Source: Mycobacterium montefiorense (GTDB taxonomy: Bacteria > Actinomycetota > Actinomycetes > Mycobacteriales > Mycobacteriaceae). Taken from it: DNA of 64,000 nucleotides. Position numbers and translations under genes: made by a program. The stretch is taken from contig NZ_BFCH01000018.1 in the NCBI RefSeq assembly GCF_003112775.1, forward strand, positions 1,168,362 to 1,232,361, given 5' to 3'. Below the pieces are notes generated by a model. It saw only the letters and a list, made by a program, of their open reading frames with translations. It did no database searches and was not told the DNA's origin. Shown here piece after piece: positions 60,313-64,000 of the stretch. Position 1 is the first letter of the stretch. Each line of letters starts with the position of its first letter.

Positions 60313-60360
60313 GGCAGCCAGGCTAACCGCGTCGGCGGCGGCGCTGGCAGGATAGCCCGC

Positions 60361-61317
60361 ATGCCTGCACCTGTGTTGCTGCTCGACGGCGCCAGCATGT
60401 GGTTCCGCTCGTATTTCGGGGTGCCGTCGTCGATCACCGCTCCCGACGGTCGGCCGGTGAACGCCGTGCGCGGGTTCATCGACTCGATGGCCGTTGTGAT
60501 CACCCAACAACGACCGAAAAGGCTGGCCGTGTGCCTCGATCTGGATTGGCGCCCGCAGTTCCGGGTGGACCTGATCCCGTCGTACAAGGCGCATCGGGTG
60601 GCCGAGCCGGAACCGGAGGGCACGCCGGACGTCGAGGAAGTGCCCGACGACCTGTCGCCGCAGGTCGACATCATCATGCAGCTCCTCGACGCGTTCGGGA
60701 TCACGACGGCAGGCGCGGAGGGCTTCGAGGCCGACGACGTGCTGGGCACGCTGGCAGCGCAGGAAAGCAACGACCCGGTCGTCGTGGTCAGCGGAGACCG
60801 CGACTTGATGCAGGTGGTCACCGACGATCCCGTCCCGGTTCGGGTGCTCTATCTGGGCCGCGGCCTGGCCAAAGCCACCCTGTTCGGGCCCGCCGAGGTG
60901 GCCGAACACTATTCCGTGCCGCTGGACCGCGCCGGACCGGCCTACGCCGAACTCGCGCTGTTGCGCGGTGACCCCTCCGACGGCCTGCCGGGGGTGCCGG
61001 GCGTCGGCGAGAAGACGGCCGCCACGCTGTTGGCGCTGCACGGCTCGCTGGAGCAGATCCTGGCGGCCGCGCACGACCCGAAATCCAAGATCGCCAAGGG
61101 ATTGCGGGCAAAGCTGTTGGCCGCCGCGGACTACATCGAGGCCGCCGGTCAGGTGGTGCGGGTGGCCACCGACGCACCGATCACGCTGTCGAGACCCACC
61201 GACGAGCTACCGCTGACGGCCGCCGACCCGCAGCGCACCGCGGCGCTGGCCACGGAATTCGGCGTGGGATCCTCGATTGCCCGCCTGCAGAAAGCGCTCG
61301 ACTCGCTGCCGCAGTGA
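60361..61317 (+). CDS. 5'-3' exonuclease (FEN/PolI N-domain family)
   Basis: 318 residues starting MPAPVLLLDGASMWFRSYFG at ATG 60361; a much longer in-frame extension upstream is antisense to pepE and is rejected. The fold is that of the PolA 5'-nuclease domain: acidic residues in LLLDGAS, FEADDVLGTLA, VVVSGDRDLMQVV and RGDPSDGLPGVPGVGEKTA (the helix-three-turn-helix, H3TH). It corresponds to Rv2090 and would remove 5' flaps or RNA primers alongside PolA. Confidence 0.92.
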   Translation: MPAPVLLLDGASMWFRSYFGVPSSITAPDGRPVNAVRGFIDSMAVVITQQRPKRLAVCLDLDWRPQFRVDLIPSYKAHRVAEPEPEGTPDVEEVPDDLSPQVDIIMQLLDAFGITTAGAEGFEADDVLGTLAAQESNDPVVVVSGDRDLMQVVTDDPVPVRVLYLGRGLAKATLFGPAEVAEHYSVPLDRAGPAYAELALLRGDPSDGLPGVPGVGEKTAATLLALHGSLEQILAAAHDPKSKIAKGLRAKLLAAADYIEAAGQVVRVATDAPITLSRPTDELPLTAADPQRTAALATEFGVGSSIARLQKALDSLPQ

Positions 61318-61321
61318 CGCG

Positions 61322-62101
61322 CTACTGCGGCCGGCCGACCTCGTAGGTGCCCTTGTCGTCCTGGAAGGTCACCGTCACGCGCTTCTGAGCGCCATCGATG
61401 CTGACGGCGCAGTCGAAGGTGGCGCCCTTCGTCACGGTCGGGTCGGTGCCGTTGTTGCACTTGACGTCCTTGACGTTCTTCGCGCCGTAGCCGTTGGTCT
61501 CGTCGGTCAGAACCTGCTGCACGCCGGTCTGAGCCTTGTTGACGTCCAGCTTGGTGGTGACGAAAAAGCCGGGCTCCCAGAAGCCGAGCACCAGCACGAT
61601 CGCGATCAGCAGAAACGCGATCGCCCCGCCCACGCCGCCGATCAGCGCCATCGACCGCTTTTTCTTCGGCTGCTCGTAGCCCGGGTACTGCTGCGGGTAC
61701 TGGCCGGGCTGACCGTATTGACCTGGCTGACCGTACTGGCCCGGCTGCCCATATTGCCCGGGCTGTGCGTACTGGCCCGGCTGGCCGTACTGGCCCGGCT
61801 GGCCGTACTGACCGGGCTGCCCGTACTGGCCCTGCTGGCCGTACTGCTCGGGTTGCCCGTAGCCGGGCTGCTGCTGGGGGTACTGCTGCTGGTAGGCGTG
61901 CTCAGCCGGCTGCTGGTATTGCGGGTACTCGGCGGCTGCCGGGTACGCCGGGGCCTGCCACGTTCCCTCTTGGGTCGGCGGTTGCTGCTGTTGCCAGGGT
62001 GAGCCCACCTGACCCACCTGAGTCGGTTCCTGGGAACGATCGCCACCCTCGCCGGGCGGTTGCCATTGCTGGCCCGGGTCCGATCCGTGCGGTCCGCTCA
62101 T
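61322..62101 (-). CDS. membrane protein with QPGQYG repeat and DUF4333 domain (Rv2091c-like)
   Basis: 259 residues. The N-terminal ~140 residues are low-complexity, rich in Gln, Pro, Gly and Tyr, with about nine GQYGQP-like hexapeptide repeats. A basic KKKRS stop precedes one membrane helix at about 150-172 (MALIGGVGGAIAFLLIAIVLVLGF). The external C-terminal ~85 residues are a DUF4333 domain with two Cys (VKCNNG, FDCAVS) likely joined. Function unknown; the intrinsically disordered cytosolic part may promote self-association. It lies downstream of helY on the same strand. Confidence 0.85.
   Translation of the reverse strand: MSGPHGSDPGQQWQPPGEGGDRSQEPTQVGQVGSPWQQQQPPTQEGTWQAPAYPAAAEYPQYQQPAEHAYQQQYPQQQPGYGQPEQYGQQGQYGQPGQYGQPGQYGQPGQYAQPGQYGQPGQYGQPGQYGQPGQYPQQYPGYEQPKKKRSMALIGGVGGAIAFLLIAIVLVLGFWEPGFFVTTKLDVNKAQTGVQQVLTDETNGYGAKNVKDVKCNNGTDPTVTKGATFDCAVSIDGAQKRVTVTFQDDKGTYEVGRPQ
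61690..61855 (-). repeat. tandem 18-bp coding repeat
   Basis: About nine near-perfect 18-bp units (GGCCAGTACGGCCAGCCG type on the coding strand) encode the GQYGQP hexapeptides. Units differ mostly at third positions. Copy number is likely to vary between strains. Confidence 0.85.
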
Positions 62102-62156
62102 CGTTTCTCCTCAATCGCCTTGTGTCATGGCCCTGTAACGGTAGCTCGGGCCCAGC

Positions 62157-64000
62157 CTACCCGGCGTCAACTGCGACGACGCCGCGCCGGACATCGTTGA
62201 TCGCACGCTTTGCCGTCGCCCGCAGTTCAGCATCCGGCGCAGCATTGCGCACCTGGTCCAGCAGATCGAGCACCTGACGGCACCACCGCACGAAATCCCC
62301 GGCCAACAACGGTGAACCGCTACCGGTCGCGTCGGCCGCGGCTAGTGAGCCAGCCAGATCGCCGCTCCGCGCCCACCGGTACATGACGGTGACGAAGCCG
62401 TCGTCAGGTTCGCGGGCGGGCGCGATGCGGTGGGTTTGCTCGTCGGTACGCAGCGCGAACGAAAGCTTCGCTGTCTGCTGCAGGGCCTGCCGCAATTTAG
62501 GGGTCGGCGCCTCGGCGGCAAACGGAACGCCGGGGCCGTCGCTACCGCGCGTCTCGTAGAGCACCGACGAAACCACCGCGGCCAACTCGGCGGGCTTCAG
62601 TTCGGCCCACGCGCCGGTGCGCAGACATTCGGCGACCAGCAGGTCGCTCTCGCTGTAGATCCGCGCCAACAACCGGCCGTCGTCGGTGACTCGGGGATCA
62701 GCCACGGAGCCCTGGATGAACTCACGCTCGGTAAGCAGCCCGACGATTCGGTCGAACGTGCGGGCCAGCGAGTTGGTGGCAGCGGCGACCTTTTTTTCCA
62801 GCTGCGCGTTGTCGCGTTCGATGCGCAGGTAACGCTCGGCCTCACGGACTCCAGCCTCGACGCCCGGGCTGTTGTGTGCCGGGTGGCGACGCAGCTCCGC
62901 GCGCAACGACGTCAGCTCCGGGTCGTGGAAACCGTCATCGGAGTCCGCGGCGCGACGGCGCGACGGCACGTCCAGCTCAGCGGTAGCCGACCGCAGCGCC
63001 GAGGCCAGATCGCGGCGCACCCGGGGCTGACGGTGTTCGACTCGCTTGGGCAGCGGCATCGTCGCGACGGGTTCGGCGGCACCGGAGTAGTCAGCCGACG
63101 AAATCCGGCCCGCCCAACGATGTTCGGTGAGGACCAGCGGTCGGGGGTCGTCGCCGTCGCGTGCCGATTCCAGCACCACCGCCAGCCCGCTGTGCCGGCC
63201 GTGGGTGATGGTGATGATGTCGCCGCGGCGCAGCCCGGCCAGCGCCTGGTTGGCCGCCTGCCGCCGGTGCAGCCGCGACGCCCGGGACTGCGCGCGCTCC
63301 ATCTCCGAAATTCGCGCACGCATCCGGGCGTATTCCAGGATCGGCGCGTCCGCCCCGCCGAGTTCGGCGGCGATCTCGTCCTGCAGCCGCTTGCCCCGGT
63401 CAATGCCGCGGACCAAGCCGACGACGGAGCGGTCGGCCTGATACTGCGCAAAGGACTGCTCGAGCAGCTGATGCGCCTGCTCCGGACCCATGTGCTGCAC
63501 CAGGTTGATGGTCATGTTGTACGACGGCGCGAACGAGCTGCGCAGCGGGAACGTCCGGTTGGACGCCAGCCCCGCCACCGCGGACGGGTCGGAGGTTTCC
63601 TCGCCCGGATGCCAGAGCACCACTGCGTGCCCCTCGACGTCGATGCCACGCCGCCCGGCCCGGCCCGTCAACTGGGTGTACTCCCCCGGCGTTAGCGGCA
63701 CGTGCGCTTCGCCGTTGAACTTCACCAGCCGCTCGAGCACCACGGTGCGGGCGGGCATGTTGATGCCCAGGGCCAGGGTTTCGGTGGCGAACACCGCCCT
63801 GACTAGGCCTGCGGTGAACAGCTCCTCGACCGTGTGCCGGAAGGCCGGCAGCATGCCGGCATGGTGGGCCGCCAAACCACGCAGCAACCCCTCCCGCCAC
63901 TCGTAGTAGCCCAGCACCGCGAGATCGGCTTCGGCGAGGTCTCCGCACCGGTGCTCGATCACCTCGGCGATCTGAGCGCGTTCCTCTTCGGTGGTGAGCC
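62157..64000 (-). CDS. helY: ATP-dependent DEAD/DEAH helicase HelY, C-terminal part (runs off window)
   Basis: About 613 residues are visible, continuing past 64000; the M. tuberculosis protein has 906. The visible part starts in helicase domain 2 with LLRGLAAHHAGMLPAFRHTVEELF, ATETLALGINMPARTVVLE and motif VI YTQLTGRAGRRGIDVEGHAV. It continues through an Mtr4/Ski2-like region (FAPSYNMTINLVQHMGPEQAHQLLEQSFAQY) and the DSHCT-type C-terminal domain. A superfamily 2 RNA/DNA helicase; the exact substrate in mycobacteria is not established. It ends 55 bp upstream of the DUF4333 gene. Confidence 0.95.
   Translation of the reverse strand, partial: LTTEEERAQIAEVIEHRCGDLAEADLAVLGYYEWREGLLRGLAAHHAGMLPAFRHTVEELFTAGLVRAVFATETLALGINMPARTVVLERLVKFNGEAHVPLTPGEYTQLTGRAGRRGIDVEGHAVVLWHPGEETSDPSAVAGLASNRTFPLRSSFAPSYNMTINLVQHMGPEQAHQLLEQSFAQYQADRSVVGLVRGIDRGKRLQDEIAAELGGADAPILEYARMRARISEMERAQSRASRLHRRQAANQALAGLRRGDIITITHGRHSGLAVVLESARDGDDPRPLVLTEHRWAGRISSADYSGAAEPVATMPLPKRVEHRQPRVRRDLASALRSATAELDVPSRRRAADSDDGFHDPELTSLRAELRRHPAHNSPGVEAGVREAERYLRIERDNAQLEKKVAAATNSLARTFDRIVGLLTEREFIQGSVADPRVTDDGRLLARIYSESDLLVAECLRTGAWAELKPAELAAVVSSVLYETRGSDGPGVPFAAEAPTPKLRQALQQTAKLSFALRTDEQTHRIAPAREPDDGFVTVMYRWARSGDLAGSLAAADATGSGSPLLAGDFVRWCRQVLDLLDQVRNAAPDAELRATAKRAINDVRRGVVAVDAG

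Noticed and set aside
59536..60360. Extension of the exonuclease frame to 593 codons
   Set aside because: The upstream part is antisense to pepE; the nuclease fold starts at ATG 60361.
61690..61855. CRISPR-like repeat array
   Set aside because: Units are contiguous 18-bp coding repeats without spacers.

Overview
The window is a GC-rich chromosomal segment from a Mycobacterium, most likely a slow grower outside the M. tuberculosis complex. The diagnostic genes are a two-module mycoketide synthase (Pks12), RbpA, three PPE proteins, an EspA/EspE-family protein, a CpnT-like toxin, SigC, F420-type split-barrel enzymes and HelY. Gene order from pks12 to helY follows the M. tuberculosis Rv2047c-Rv2092c interval. 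It differs in lacking mazEF7 and blaC, in splitting lnt and ppm1 into two genes, and in carrying several insertions.

Layout. 1-13.6 kb: the start of an NAD-dependent epimerase, giant pks12, and a small zinc-finger gene. 13.6-19.9 kb: rbpA, then convergent ppm1-lnt-amidohydrolase-fxsA, then a dienelactone hydrolase. 20-23.2 kb: a putative leaderless mini-ORF and two PPE-SVP genes that share a nearly identical block. 23.2-28.5 kb: a DJ-1/PfpI protein and a split-barrel protein on the minus strand, then a coupled operon (DUF1214-like, sulfotransferase, TetR, SDR) behind a clear promoter and palindromic operator. 28.5-45.5 kb: cobalamin genes cobN, cobG-cobH-cobIJ and cobK-cobM-cobL with a DprE2-like SDR, interrupted by an EspA-like gene, a hypothetical gene, a flavin monooxygenase, a PPE-PPW gene and sigC. 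In this genome sigC is in frame with an upstream zinc-finger membrane anti-sigma-like protein.

46-59.2 kb is an accessory island of export-linked proteins: a CpnT/TNT-like toxin with its immunity gene, two proteins that share an N-terminal module but have different C-termini (one is an alpha/beta hydrolase), small membrane proteins, two leaderless membrane paralogues, a Pro/Ala-rich DUF5631/5632-type protein, a DUF2563-type small protein and a lipoprotein. 59.2-64 kb returns to core genes: pepE, a 5'-3' exonuclease, a DUF4333 membrane protein with a Gln/Gly/Tyr repeat, and the C-terminal two thirds of helY.

The observations I rate highest are the in-frame anti-sigma/SigC arrangement with a His/Met-rich predicted external loop, the second TNT toxin/immunity pair, the shared N-terminal module with swapped C-termini, the duplicated promoter in the island, and the operator of the TetR operon. 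No tRNA, rRNA, CRISPR array, IS transposase or cobalamin riboswitch was recognised. All homology statements come from reading the sequence and recalling families, not from database searches.
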